Shown: positions 36,629 to 48,555 of the stretch, one piece after another
Layout: every line of letters begins with the position of its first letter
How positions within the stretch are numbered: position 1 is the stretch's first letter
NCBI RefSeq assembly: GCF_001421565.1
Contig: NZ_LMKQ01000001.1
Coordinates: forward strand, 2,045,651-2,109,650
Reading direction: 5' to 3'
Origin: Agromyces sp. Leaf222
GTDB lineage: Bacteria; Actinomycetota; Actinomycetes; Actinomycetales; Microbacteriaceae
Length of the DNA: 64,000 nt
Notes under the pieces: generated by a model
Database searches by the model: none
What the model was told of the DNA's origin: nothing
What the model saw: only the letters and a program-made list of their open reading frames with translations
Made by a program: the position numbers and the translations under genes

Positions 36629-39316
36629 GTGCCAGACGCAGACAAGCCCACCCTTCTCGTGATCGACGGCCACTCGTTGGCATTCCGGGCGTTCTACGCA
36701 CTGCCGGTCGACAGCTTCACCACGCGCGACGGGCAGCACACGAACGCCATCCACGGGTTCCTCTCGATGCTGCTCCTGCTGCTCGCGAACGAGAACCCGA
36801 CGCACCTCGCGGTCGCGTTCGACATGTCGCGAGCCTCCTTCCGCACCCGCGAGTACCCCGAGTACAAGGGCACCCGCGGTGAGACGCCGGTCGAGTTCAA
36901 GGGCCAGGTGCCGCTGCTCCAAGAGGCGCTGCAGGCCATGGGCATCACGACCCTCGAGAAGGAGGACTTCGAGGCCGACGACATCCTCGCGACGCTCGCG
37001 GCGCGCGGTCGCGCCGACGGCTATCGGGTGCTCCTCGTCTCGGGCGACCGCGACACGATCCAGCTCGTGAACGACGACGTCACCCTGCTCTACCCGAACA
37101 CCCAGGGCGTCTCGCAGCTCAAGCGCTACGACCCCGCGGCGGTCACCGAGCGCTACGGCATCCGGCCCGAGCAGTACCCCGATGTCGCGGCCCTCGTCGG
37201 CGAATCCAGCGACAACCTGATCGGCATCTCGAAGGTCGGCGAGAAGACCGCCGTGAAGTGGCTCGGCCTGTACGGCGATCTCGACGGCATCCTCGAGCAC
37301 GCCGACGAGATCAAGGGCGTCGTCGGCCAGAACCTGCGCGACCAGCGCGAGAACGCGGTGCGCAACCGCCGTCTGAACCGGCTGGTGACCGATGTCGAGC
37401 TCGACGTCGAGCTCGATTCCCTCGAGGCGAAGCCGATCGTGCTCGACGAGGTGCGACCGCTGTTCGAGCGACTCGAGTTCCGCACGCTGCTCGAACGCCT
37501 CGCGAAGCTCGTCGATGCGCCCGCCGCCGTCGCCGGGGCGGGCGCGGGCCCCGCCGAGTCGGAGACGCCCGGCGTCGCCGCACCGCAGGCTCCCGCTTCG
37601 CAGGCGCTCACGGGCGACGCGCTGGCCGACTGGCTCGAACGTGCGGCCGCGGCCGAACCTGCGGGCCTCGGCCTCAGCCTCGACGTGCTCGACGGCGTGG
37701 TCATCGGTGCGGGCATCGCGACCTCGACCGAGAGCGTGCGCCTGTCGTGGCGCGCCGGCGACGAGGCCGTGGCACCCTTCGACCGATGGCTGGCGAGTGC
37801 GTCGCCCAAGGTCATGACCGACGCGAAGGGTCAGGTGAAGGCCGCTTCCCGGTCGGGCCTCGAGGTCGACGGGCTCGTGCTCGACACGCTCGTGGCCGGC
37901 TGGCTGCTCCGCCCGAACCTCACCGAGCGCTCCCTCGCCGACCTCGTCGACGTGCACCTCGGCGAGACCCTTCCGCAGGCCGACCCCTCGCTCCTGGTGC
38001 CAGAAGAGGGATCCGACGCCGGAGCACCCGAGTTCGCCTGGTACACCCTGCGCCTGGCACCCGTGATCCTGCGGGCGCTGCCCGAGAACACCCGCGTGCT
38101 GCTCGCCGAGGTCGAGATGCCGCTCGTGCCGGTGCTCGCGGCCATGGAACTGCGCGGCGTCACCGTCGATCACGGCGAGCTGTCGGCGCTCTCGTCGGAG
38201 CTCGGCGACCGTGCGGCCGCCCTCGCCGCCGCCGCGTACGCCGAGATCGGCCGCGAGGTGAACCTCGGCTCGCCGAAGCAGCTCCAGGAGGTGCTCTTCG
38301 ACCAGCTCGCCATGCCGAAGACGCGCGCAACGAAGACCGGCTACACGACCGATGCGAGCGCCTTGGCCGACCTGCAGGAGTCGAACCCGCACCCGTTCCT
38401 CGGGTTCCTGCTCGAGCACCGCGATGCGACCAAGCTCCGCCAGATCGTCGAATCGCTCGACAAGTCGATCGCCGCCGACGGCCGCATCCACACCTCGTAC
38501 GGCCAGATCGGCGCAGCGACGGGCCGCATGTCCTCGAACGACCCGAACCTGCAGAACATCCCGACGCGCACCGAAGACGGCAGGCGCATCCGCAAGGCGT
38601 TCCGGCACGGCGACGACTACGTCGAGCTGATGACGGCCGACTACTCGCAGATCGAGATGCGCATCATGGCGCACCTCTCCGGCGACCCCGGCCTCATCGA
38701 GGCGTTCAACGCCGGTGAAGACCTGCACCGGTTCGTCGGCGCGCGCGTCTTCTCGGTCGACCCGACCGACGTCACGCCGCTGATGCGCACGAAGGTGAAG
38801 GCGATGTCGTACGGCCTGGCCTACGGGCTCAGTGCGTTCGGGCTCTCGAAGCAGCTCCGCATCGATCGTGCCGAGGCGACCCAGCTCATGAAGGAGTACT
38901 TCGAGCGGTTCGGCGCGGTGCGCGACTACCTGCGCGGCGTCGTCGAGCAGGCGCGCATCGACGGGTACACCGAGACGATCTTCGGTCGTCGCCGTCCGTT
39001 CCCCGACCTGACGAGCCCGAACCGCGTGCACCGCGAGAATGCGGAGCGCGCGGCGCTCAACTCGCCGATCCAGGGTTCGGCGGCCGACATCATGAAGATC
39101 GCCATGACCACGGTCGAGGCCGAGCTCGCCGCGCGCGGCATGTCGAGCCGCATGCTGCTCACGGTGCACGACGAGCTCATCTTCGAGGTCGCCGACGGCG
39201 AGTCCGAGACGCTCGAGACGGTCGTGCGCGACCGCATGGCCACGGCGGCCGACCTGCTCGTGCCGCTCGACGTCTCGGTCGGACGCGGGCGCGACTGGGA
39301 GCACGCGGCGCACTGA
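36629..39316 (+). CDS. polA: DNA polymerase I
   Basis: The 895-residue protein fills gaps in repair and removes Okazaki primers. Residues ~5-300 are the 5'-3' exonuclease (LLVIDGHSLAFRAFYALP, EADDILATLA, GEKTAVKWLG). The middle domain (~330-510) lacks the DxE and YxxxD residues of a working 3'-5' exonuclease, as usual in actinobacteria. The polymerase domain has DYSQIEMRIMAH (motif A), the O-helix RTKVKAMSYGLAYGLSAFGL and TVHDELIFEV (motif C). The O-helix has Tyr (Y728) where E. coli has Phe762. It has a leaderless GTG start. Confidence 0.96.
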   Translation: MPDADKPTLLVIDGHSLAFRAFYALPVDSFTTRDGQHTNAIHGFLSMLLLLLANENPTHLAVAFDMSRASFRTREYPEYKGTRGETPVEFKGQVPLLQEALQAMGITTLEKEDFEADDILATLAARGRADGYRVLLVSGDRDTIQLVNDDVTLLYPNTQGVSQLKRYDPAAVTERYGIRPEQYPDVAALVGESSDNLIGISKVGEKTAVKWLGLYGDLDGILEHADEIKGVVGQNLRDQRENAVRNRRLNRLVTDVELDVELDSLEAKPIVLDEVRPLFERLEFRTLLERLAKLVDAPAAVAGAGAGPAESETPGVAAPQAPASQALTGDALADWLERAAAAEPAGLGLSLDVLDGVVIGAGIATSTESVRLSWRAGDEAVAPFDRWLASASPKVMTDAKGQVKAASRSGLEVDGLVLDTLVAGWLLRPNLTERSLADLVDVHLGETLPQADPSLLVPEEGSDAGAPEFAWYTLRLAPVILRALPENTRVLLAEVEMPLVPVLAAMELRGVTVDHGELSALSSELGDRAAALAAAAYAEIGREVNLGSPKQLQEVLFDQLAMPKTRATKTGYTTDASALADLQESNPHPFLGFLLEHRDATKLRQIVESLDKSIAADGRIHTSYGQIGAATGRMSSNDPNLQNIPTRTEDGRRIRKAFRHGDDYVELMTADYSQIEMRIMAHLSGDPGLIEAFNAGEDLHRFVGARVFSVDPTDVTPLMRTKVKAMSYGLAYGLSAFGLSKQLRIDRAEATQLMKEYFERFGAVRDYLRGVVEQARIDGYTETIFGRRRPFPDLTSPNRVHRENAERAALNSPIQGSAADIMKIAMTTVEAELAARGMSSRMLLTVHDELIFEVADGESETLETVVRDRMATAADLLVPLDVSVGRGRDWEHAAH

Positions 39317-39318
39317 TC

Positions 39319-39357
39319 GGGTGCGACGTGCGGACGCCTCGTCGGCGCGCCGCACCC
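39319..39357 (+). terminator. Weak hairpin after polA
   Basis: GGGTGCG (39319-39325) and CGCACCC (39351-39357) are complementary over 7 bp with a long loop that can fold further. No T-run is present. Confidence 0.35.
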
Positions 39358-39412
39358 CAAGGCGGTGGGCGCGGCGTTCGTCGGTGATCCGGTGCGCTCG
39401 CGCGCCGTGTCA

Positions 39413-39418
39413 TAGGCT
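39413..39418 (+). promoter_or_regulatory. -10 hexamer of a leaderless promoter for the DUF885 gene
   Basis: TAGGCT ends 7 nt before ATG 39426 and fixes that start against an upstream in-frame start at 39321. Confidence 0.65.
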
Positions 39419-39425
39419 CGGAGTC

Positions 39426-41093
39426 ATGGCATCGAGCGAGCAGCGCACCCCCACCGAGATCGATCGGATCGCCGAGGACTGGGTCGACACCATCGTCGAA
39501 CTGAGCCCGACACTCGGCACCTACATCGGGCGCAGGGAGGCCGACGCCCGGTTCGGCGACTACTCGCCCGAGGGTCTCGACCGCGTGCTCGAGGCCAAGC
39601 GCCGCACGATCGCGCAGCTCGATGCCGCGACACCCGTCGACGATGTCGACACCGTCACGCTCACCGATCTCCGATCCGAGCTCGCGCTCGACGTCGAGGC
39701 GCACGAGGCCGGCCTGCCGTTGCGCGACCTCAACGTCATCGCGAGCCCGGCGCAGGACCTGCGCGAGGTCTTCGACCTGATGTCGACCGACGACACCGAC
39801 GACTGGGCCACGGTCTCCACGCGTCTCGACGCCCTCCCGGCGGCGGTCGACGGCTACATCCGGACCCTTCGGCTCGGCATCGAGCGCGGCACCGTTCCCG
39901 CGAAGCGCCAGGTGCGCGAGGTGGCCGTGCAGGCACGGAAGCTCGAAGCCGCCGACGGCTTCTTCGCCGAGTTCGTGCGGTCGGCGCCCGAGAGCCTGCC
40001 GGCCACGCTTCGAGCCGATCTCGACGTTCGAGCAGGCGGCGCGGGTGCGGCGTACGGGCGGCTCGCGACATTTCTCGAGCACGACCTCCTGCCCGCAGCA
40101 GGCGAGGCCGACGCGGTCGGCCGGGAGATCTACGAGCTGCAGTCGCGGCACTTCCTCGGTGCCGTCATCGATCTCGACGAGACCTACGAGTGGGGCATCG
40201 AGGAACTCGCACGCATGGTCGCCGAGCAGGAGGCGGTCGCCGGGGAGATCGTGCCCGGGGCATCCGTCGCCGAGGCGATCGCGTTCCTCGACGGCGACGT
40301 GAGCCGGAAGCTCCAGGGCACCGAGGCGCTGCAGCGATGGATGCAGGAGGTCAGCGATCGGGCGGTGGCCGAGCTCGGCGCGACCCAGTTCGACATCCCG
40401 CAACAGATCCGCACGCTCGAGTGCATGATCGCGCCGACCCAGTCCGGCGGCATCTACTACACCGGTCCGAGCGACGACTTCAGCCGTCCCGGGCGCATGT
40501 GGTGGTCGGTGCCAGAGGGCGTGACCGAGTTCGACACGTGGCGCGAGCTCACGACCGTGTACCACGAGGGCGTTCCGGGGCATCACCTGCAGATCGGCCA
40601 GGCGGTCGTGAACCGCGCGAAGCTGAACACCTGGCGTCGCCAACTCGCCGGTTCCTCGGGTCATGCCGAAGGGTGGGCGCTCTACGCCGAGCGACTCATG
40701 CAGGACCTCGGCTACCTCGACGACCCGGCCGACCGGCTCGGCATGCTCGACGGGCAGCGCATGCGTGCGGCCCGCGTGGTGCTCGACATCGGCGTGCACC
40801 TCGGCAAGCAGCGCCCCGACGGCGAGGGCGTCTGGACCGGCGACTACGCGTTCGAGTTCCTCGGGGCGAACGTGAACATGAACCAGGGCTTCGTGGACTT
40901 CGAGGTCAACCGCTACCTGGGGTGGCCGGGTCAGGCTCCGTCGTACAAGGTCGGCCAGCGCATCTGGGAGCAGCTGCGCGACGACGCGAAGCGACGCGAG
41001 GGCGCGGAGTTCGACATCAAGGAGTTCCACCGCCGTGCGCTCGACCTCGGGGGAGTCGGGCTCGACACGCTGCGCAGGAGCCTGCTCGGCTGA
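39426..41093 (+). CDS. DUF885 family protein, putative zinc peptidase
   Basis: The 555-residue protein belongs to the DUF885 family. The motif HEGVPGHH at residues 380-387 resembles an HExxH zinc site with extra histidines, and the family is regarded as a metallopeptidase group with no well-defined substrate. No signal peptide is seen at ATG 39426, so it is probably cytoplasmic. The upstream alternative start adds an Arg-rich stretch unlike the family. It lies alone between polA and rpsA. Confidence 0.85.
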   Translation: MASSEQRTPTEIDRIAEDWVDTIVELSPTLGTYIGRREADARFGDYSPEGLDRVLEAKRRTIAQLDAATPVDDVDTVTLTDLRSELALDVEAHEAGLPLRDLNVIASPAQDLREVFDLMSTDDTDDWATVSTRLDALPAAVDGYIRTLRLGIERGTVPAKRQVREVAVQARKLEAADGFFAEFVRSAPESLPATLRADLDVRAGGAGAAYGRLATFLEHDLLPAAGEADAVGREIYELQSRHFLGAVIDLDETYEWGIEELARMVAEQEAVAGEIVPGASVAEAIAFLDGDVSRKLQGTEALQRWMQEVSDRAVAELGATQFDIPQQIRTLECMIAPTQSGGIYYTGPSDDFSRPGRMWWSVPEGVTEFDTWRELTTVYHEGVPGHHLQIGQAVVNRAKLNTWRRQLAGSSGHAEGWALYAERLMQDLGYLDDPADRLGMLDGQRMRAARVVLDIGVHLGKQRPDGEGVWTGDYAFEFLGANVNMNQGFVDFEVNRYLGWPGQAPSYKVGQRIWEQLRDDAKRREGAEFDIKEFHRRALDLGGVGLDTLRRSLLG

Positions 41094-41119
41094 ACGTGCA
41101 GCGGTGCGAGGCGCCCGGC

Positions 41120-41149
41120 TTGCCGTGCCCGCTCCGAGTCCGCTAGGAT
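41120..41149 (+). promoter_or_regulatory. rpsA promoter (-35 and -10)
   Basis: TTGCCG (41120-41125), an 18-nt spacer and TAGGAT (41144-41149) give the best two-part promoter in the window. The start would be near 41156, leaving a ~100-nt leader. Confidence 0.55.
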
Positions 41150-41150
41150 G

Positions 41151-41172
41151 GATTGTCACTTCTGTGACGATC
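41151..41172. promoter_or_regulatory. Palindrome across the predicted rpsA transcription start
   Basis: GATTGTCAC (41151-41159) and GTGACGATC (41164-41172) are inverted repeats with one G-T mismatch and a 4-nt spacer TTCT. They straddle the predicted +1, the place of a repressor operator; in RNA only the inner part would fold. I do not recognise the factor. Confidence 0.5.
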
Positions 41173-41182
41173 CTGTCCGCAT

Positions 41183-41224
41183 GCCCATCGCGGAACCAAC
41201 ACAACGCTCTCCCGCGCGATGGGC
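41183..41224 (+). promoter_or_regulatory. Stem-loop in the rpsA leader RNA
   Basis: GCCCATCGCG (41183-41192) and CGCGATGGGC (41215-41224) pair perfectly over 10 bp with a 22-nt single-stranded loop rich in A and C. It ends 31 nt before the rpsA ATG. An unpaired AC-rich loop would suit S1 autoregulation, which is known in E. coli, but that is inference. Confidence 0.55.
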
Positions 41225-41255
41225 TCGATTCTGTCCTTTACGGAGCATTCACTAC

Positions 41256-42704
41256 ATGACAACCGCAACGACCAAGGCACCCAAGCAGGTCGCTATCAAC
41301 GACATCGGATCTGCTGACGATTTCCTCGCCGCGGTCGAGAAGACTTTGAAGTTCTTCAACGACGGCGACCTCATCGAGGGTACCGTCGTGAAGATCGACC
41401 GCGACGAGGTCCTCCTCGACGTCGGCTACAAGACCGAGGGTGTCATCCCCTCGCGTGAGCTTTCCATCAAGCATGATGTCGACCCCAGCGAGGTCGTCGG
41501 CGTCGGCGACACCGTCGAGGCGCTCGTTCTCCAGAAGGAGGACAAGGAAGGCCGCCTCATCCTGTCGAAGAAGCGTGCGCAGTACGAGCGCGCATGGGGC
41601 GACGTGGAGAAGATCAAGGAAGCCGATGGCGTCGTGACCGGTACGGTCATCGAGGTCGTCAAGGGCGGCCTGATCGTCGACATCGGTCTCCGTGGCTTCC
41701 TCCCGGCGTCGCTCATCGAGCTCCGCCGCGTGCGCGACCTCACGCCGTACCTCGGCCAGGAGATCGAGGCGAAGATCCTCGAGCTCGACAAGAACCGCAA
41801 CAACGTCGTGCTCTCGCGCCGCGCGCTTCTCGAGCAGACGCAGTCCGAGTCGCGTTCGACCTTCCTCGCCAACCTGCACCCGGGCCAGATCCGCAAGGGT
41901 GTCATCTCGTCGATCGTCAACTTCGGTGCGTTCGTCGACCTCGGTGGCGTCGACGGTCTCGTGCACGTCTCCGAGCTCTCGTGGAAGCACATCGAGCACG
42001 CCAGCGAGGTCGTCGAGGTCGGCCAGGAGGTCACCGTCGAGGTGCTCTCCGTCGAGCTCGACCGCGAGCGCGTCTCGCTGTCGCTCAAGGCGACGCAGGA
42101 GGACCCGTGGCAGGTGTTCGCCCGTACCCACGCGATCGGCCAGGTCGCACCGGGTAAGGTCACCAAGCTCGTTCCGTTCGGTGCGTTCGTTCGCGTCGCA
42201 GACGGCATCGAGGGCCTCGTGCACATCTCGGAGCTGTCCGGCAAGCACGTCGAGCTCGCAGAGCAGGTCGTGTCGGTCGGCGAAGAGGTCTTCGTCAAGG
42301 TCATCGACATCGACCTCGAGCGTCGCCGCATCTCGCTCTCGCTGAAGCAGGCGAACGAGGGCGTCGACCCCGAGGGCACCGAGTTCGACCCGGCGCTCTA
42401 CGGCATGCTCACGGAGTACGACGAGCAGGGCAACTACAAGTACCCGGAGGGCTTCGACCCCGAGACCAACGAGTGGCGCGAAGGCTTCGAGGCCCAGCGC
42501 GAGAAGTGGGAGCAGGACTACGCTGCCGCTCAGGAGCGTTGGGAAGCGCACAAGAAGCAGGTCGCCTCGGCGGCCGTTGCTGCTGCTTCCGACGACTCGT
42601 TCGGTGCGGGCACCGCTTCGTACTCGAGCGAGACGGCCGGCGCGGGTACCCTCGCCGACGACGCTTCGCTCGCTGCGCTGCGCGAGAAGCTGTCCAGCAA
42701 CTAG
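41256..42704 (+). CDS. rpsA: 30S ribosomal protein S1
   Basis: The 482-residue protein has four S1 RNA-binding domains, the actinobacterial number. Segments such as GTVVKIDRDEVLLDVGYKTE, GLIVDIGLRGFLPASLIEL, GVISSIVNFGAFVDLGG and KLVPFGAFVRVADGIEGLVH mark them in order. An acidic, Ala/Ser-rich tail of ~120 residues follows. Codon use is more biased and T-richer at wobble sites than its neighbours, fitting a highly expressed gene. I chose ATG 41256 (CGGAG just upstream) because a longer frame runs through the promoter. Confidence 0.96.
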   Translation: MTTATTKAPKQVAINDIGSADDFLAAVEKTLKFFNDGDLIEGTVVKIDRDEVLLDVGYKTEGVIPSRELSIKHDVDPSEVVGVGDTVEALVLQKEDKEGRLILSKKRAQYERAWGDVEKIKEADGVVTGTVIEVVKGGLIVDIGLRGFLPASLIELRRVRDLTPYLGQEIEAKILELDKNRNNVVLSRRALLEQTQSESRSTFLANLHPGQIRKGVISSIVNFGAFVDLGGVDGLVHVSELSWKHIEHASEVVEVGQEVTVEVLSVELDRERVSLSLKATQEDPWQVFARTHAIGQVAPGKVTKLVPFGAFVRVADGIEGLVHISELSGKHVELAEQVVSVGEEVFVKVIDIDLERRRISLSLKQANEGVDPEGTEFDPALYGMLTEYDEQGNYKYPEGFDPETNEWREGFEAQREKWEQDYAAAQERWEAHKKQVASAAVAAASDDSFGAGTASYSSETAGAGTLADDASLAALREKLSSN

Positions 42705-42722
42705 TTCGGATCGTTCCGCACT

Positions 42723-42763
42723 CGGAAGGCCGGTCCCCTCGGGGGCCGGCCTTCCGGCGTTTT
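42723..42763 (+). terminator. Strong Rho-independent terminator after rpsA
   Basis: CGGAAGGCCGG (42723-42733) pairs with CCGGCCTTCCG (42746-42756) over 11 bp, the inner CCCC/GGGG can extend it, and GGCGTTTT follows. It is the only terminator here with a clear T-run. Confidence 0.9.
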
Positions 42764-42813
42764 CCCCCCCCCGCACCGCCGGCGCCCGCGCACCGCACCC
42801 TGCTCCGCCTCGC

Positions 42814-42819
42814 TAGAGT
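42814..42819 (+). promoter_or_regulatory. -10 hexamer of a leaderless coaE promoter
   Basis: TAGAGT ends 6 nt before the coaE GTG at 42826. A run of nine C (42764-42772) lies 41 nt upstream. Confidence 0.65.
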
Positions 42820-42825
42820 GGAGCC

Positions 42826-43443
42826 GTGTATCTGATCGGTCTCACCGGCGGCATCGCCTCAGGAAAGTCCACGGTCGCCAGGCGACTCTACGAGCACGGT
42901 GCCGTGCACGTCGACGCCGACCAGCTGGCAAGACGCGTCGTCGAGCCCGGCACTCCCGGCATCGCGGCGATCGTCGATCGGTTCGGCAGCGGAGTGCTGC
43001 GACCCGACGGCACGCTCGACCGTGCGAAGCTCGGAGAGCTGGTGTTCAACGACGACGAGGCCAGGGCAGCGCTCAACGCGATCGTGCATCCCGCGGTGCG
43101 CGAGCTCTCCGCGAAGGTCTTCGCGAAGGCCGAGGCCGCCGACCCCGATGCCGTCGTGGTCTACGACGTCCCACTGCTCGTCGAGGCATCCGTCGACCAT
43201 CCCTTCGACCTGATCGTCGTGACGAGCGCGCCCCGCCGGACGCAGTTGAAGCGGCTGGTCGAGGATCGCGGCCTCGATCCCATGCAGGCGGAGGCCAGGG
43301 TCGACGCGCAGGTCGCCAACACCGAGCGCCTCGCCGTCGCCGATGTCGTGATCGACACCGACGGCACGCTCGCGCACACGATGAGCCAGACCGACGAGCT
43401 CTGGTTCCGCATCCTCGACGAGCGCGCCGCCCGCTCCAAGTGA
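42826..43443 (+). CDS. coaE: Dephospho-CoA kinase
   Basis: The 205-residue P-loop kinase performs the last step of coenzyme A synthesis. The Walker A motif [12 protein letters not shown] is at residues 4-15, with [10 protein letters not shown] in the middle and a lid region rich in Arg. It is the short form; actinobacteria such as mycobacteria often carry an extra UPF0157 domain, absent here. It has a leaderless GTG start. Confidence 0.94.
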   Translation: MYLIGLTGGIASGKSTVARRLYEHGAVHVDADQLARRVVEPGTPGIAAIVDRFGSGVLRPDGTLDRAKLGELVFNDDEARAALNAIVHPAVRELSAKVFAKAEAADPDAVVVYDVPLLVEASVDHPFDLIVVTSAPRRTQLKRLVEDRGLDPMQAEARVDAQVANTERLAVADVVIDTDGTLAHTMSQTDELWFRILDERAARSK

Positions 43444-43509
43444 TCTGAGCGGCGCTGCCGGTGCGCTGCTGATCTCCGCTGAACCGGCCGTCGTGTCGGA
43501 GGTCGAACC

Positions 43510-43515
43510 TAGACT
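43510..43515 (+). promoter_or_regulatory. -10 hexamer of a leaderless uvrB promoter
   Basis: TAGACT ends 7 nt before the uvrB ATG at 43523. No SOS box (GAACN4GTTC) is visible nearby. Confidence 0.65.
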
Positions 43516-43522
43516 TGAAGGC

Positions 43523-45589
43523 ATGCAGGCCACCCGATCAGTCCGTCCGTTCGAGGTCGTCAGCGAGTACGTGCCGAGCGGCGATCAGCCGGCCGCGATC
43601 GCCGAACTCGCAGGGCGCATCAACGCAGGTGAGACCGATGTCGTGCTGCTCGGCGCCACCGGCACCGGCAAGTCCGCCACCACGGCCTGGCTCATCGAGC
43701 AGGTGCAGCGGCCGACGCTCGTCCTCGCACACAACAAGACCCTCGCCGCGCAGTTGGCGAACGAGTTCCGCGAGCTCATGCCGAACAACGCGATCGAGTA
43801 CTTCGTCTCGTACTACGACTACTACCAGCCCGAGGCCTACGTGCCCCAGACCGATACCTTCATCGAGAAGGACTCCTCGGTCAACGCCGAGGTCGAGCGG
43901 CTGCGGCACTCGACCACGAACTCGCTGCTGAGCCGGCGCGACGTGGTCGTCGTGTCGACCGTCTCCTGCATCTACGGCCTCGGCACCCCCGAGGAGTACC
44001 TGAAGGCGATGATGCCGCTGCAGGTCGGCCAGCAGGTCGACCGCGACTGGCTCATCCGCAAGTTCGTCTCGATGCAGTACCAGCGCAACGACGTCGAGTT
44101 CTCGCGCGGCACGTTCCGGGTGCGCGGCGACACGATCGAGATCATCCCGGTGTACGAGGAGCTCGCCATCCGCATCGAGATGTTCGGCGATGAGATCGAG
44201 GCGCTGTACAGCCTGCATCCGTTGACCGGCCAGGTGGTCGCGAAGCTCGACGTGGTGCCCGTGTTCCCCGGGTCGCACTACGTCGCGAGCACCGACGTCA
44301 TGCAGCGGGCCATCGGCACGATCCGCATCGAGCTCGAAGAGCGGCTGGCCGAGCTCGAGCGCGAGGGCAAGCTCCTCGAGGCGCAGCGACTGCGCATGCG
44401 CACGACCTTCGACCTCGAGATGATGGAGCAGATCGGCTTCTGCTCCGGCATCGAGAACTACTCGCGGCACATCGACGGGCGCGCACCGGGGGAGGCCCCC
44501 CATTGCCTCCTCGACTACTTCGCCGACGACTTCCTCGTCGTGATCGACGAGTCGCACGTGACGGTTCCGCAGATCGGTGCGATGTACGAGGGCGACTCGT
44601 CGCGCAAGCGAACCCTCGTCGAGCACGGATTCCGGCTTCCCAGCGCCCTCGACAACCGACCGCTCAAGTGGAACGAGTTCAAGAACCGCGTCGGCCAGGC
44701 CGTGTACCTCTCGGCGACCCCCGGCCGGTACGAGATGGGCATCGCCGACGGCGTGGTCGAGCAGATCATCCGTCCGACCGGCCTCGTCGACCCGCAGATC
44801 GTCGTGAAGCCCTCGAAGGGACAGATCGACGACCTCCTCGAGGAGATCAAGGTCCGCGCCGACCGCGACGAGCGCGTGCTCGTCACGACGCTGACGAAGC
44901 GCATGGCCGAGGAGCTCACCGACTACCTCACCGAAGCCGGGGTTCGCGTGCGCTACCTGCACTCGGATGTCGACACGCTCCGCCGCGTCGAACTGCTGAC
45001 CGAGCTGCGCGCCGGCGTCTACGACGTGCTCGTCGGCATCAACCTGCTGCGAGAGGGACTCGACCTTCCCGAGGTGTCGCTCGTGGCGATCCTCGACGCC
45101 GACAAGGAGGGCTTCCTGAGATCCTCCACGTCGTTGATCCAGACGATCGGCCGCGCCGCGCGAAACGTCTCGGGCGAAGTGCACATGTACGCCGACGTCC
45201 TCACCGACTCGATGAACGCCGCGATCGACGAGACCGATCGGCGCCGCGAGCGCCAGATCGAGTACAACCGGGTCAACGGCATCGACCCGCAGCCCCTGCG
45301 CAAGCGCATCGCCGACATCACGCAACTGCTCGCGCGTGAGGAGGCCGACACCGCGGCGTTGCTCGCGGGTCGCGACTCGCGCAAGAAGGCCCCAGTGCCG
45401 AACCTCCGCCGTCAGGGCATCGCCGCCGAGGGCGCGAACGATCTCGAAGAGCTCATCCGCGACCTGAACGACCAGATGCTCGTCGCGGCCGGCGAGCTCA
45501 AGTTCGAGCTCGCCGCGCGCCTCCGCGATGAGGTCTCCGAGCTGAAGCGAGAGCTCCGGCAGATGGAGAAGGCCGGACATCTCGACTGA
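43523..45589 (+). CDS. uvrB: UvrABC excinuclease subunit B
   Basis: The 688-residue helicase-like protein verifies DNA damage after loading by UvrA and guides UvrC. The Walker A loop is [11 protein letters not shown], the beta-hairpin is [15 protein letters not shown], the DEAD-like box is VVIDESHVT, and the C-terminal UVR motif ([16 protein letters not shown]) binds UvrC. ATG 43523 is chosen over an upstream in-frame ATG (43493) because of the leaderless promoter. Confidence 0.96.
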   Translation: MQATRSVRPFEVVSEYVPSGDQPAAIAELAGRINAGETDVVLLGATGTGKSATTAWLIEQVQRPTLVLAHNKTLAAQLANEFRELMPNNAIEYFVSYYDYYQPEAYVPQTDTFIEKDSSVNAEVERLRHSTTNSLLSRRDVVVVSTVSCIYGLGTPEEYLKAMMPLQVGQQVDRDWLIRKFVSMQYQRNDVEFSRGTFRVRGDTIEIIPVYEELAIRIEMFGDEIEALYSLHPLTGQVVAKLDVVPVFPGSHYVASTDVMQRAIGTIRIELEERLAELEREGKLLEAQRLRMRTTFDLEMMEQIGFCSGIENYSRHIDGRAPGEAPHCLLDYFADDFLVVIDESHVTVPQIGAMYEGDSSRKRTLVEHGFRLPSALDNRPLKWNEFKNRVGQAVYLSATPGRYEMGIADGVVEQIIRPTGLVDPQIVVKPSKGQIDDLLEEIKVRADRDERVLVTTLTKRMAEELTDYLTEAGVRVRYLHSDVDTLRRVELLTELRAGVYDVLVGINLLREGLDLPEVSLVAILDADKEGFLRSSTSLIQTIGRAARNVSGEVHMYADVLTDSMNAAIDETDRRRERQIEYNRVNGIDPQPLRKRIADITQLLAREEADTAALLAGRDSRKKAPVPNLRRQGIAAEGANDLEELIRDLNDQMLVAAGELKFELAARLRDEVSELKRELRQMEKAGHLD

Positions 45590-45590
45590 A

Positions 45591-45606
45591 TCGAACATAT
45601 GTTCGC
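45591..45606. promoter_or_regulatory. LexA SOS box upstream of uvrA
   Basis: TCGAACATATGTTCGC has the Gram-positive/actinobacterial LexA core GAACN4GTTC with outer TCG...CGC flanks and an AT-rich centre; it differs from the mycobacterial consensus only at the last base. It starts one base after the uvrB stop, 55 nt before the uvrA start. uvrA, and probably uvrC with it, should be induced by DNA damage. Confidence 0.85.
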
Positions 45607-45649
45607 TCAGAGCGCGTGCGCTCACGGCGTTCGTGTCGGTGGGTCTGCC

Positions 45650-45655
45650 TACACT
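45650..45655 (+). promoter_or_regulatory. -10 hexamer of a leaderless uvrA promoter
   Basis: TACACT ends 6 nt before the uvrA GTG at 45662. The SOS box lies 43 nt upstream, close enough for LexA to block polymerase. Confidence 0.65.
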
Positions 45656-45661
45656 CGTAGA

Positions 45662-48553
<2,892 letters not shown>

Positions 48554-48555
48554 CC

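Noticed and set aside
39321..39425. Upstream in-frame start for the DUF885 protein
   Set aside because: It encodes an Arg-rich stretch unlike the family and covers the TAGGCT promoter that ends 7 nt before ATG 39426.
43490..43525. SOS box near uvrB
   Set aside because: TCGAACC is present but there is no matching GTTC half-site at the required 4-nt spacing.
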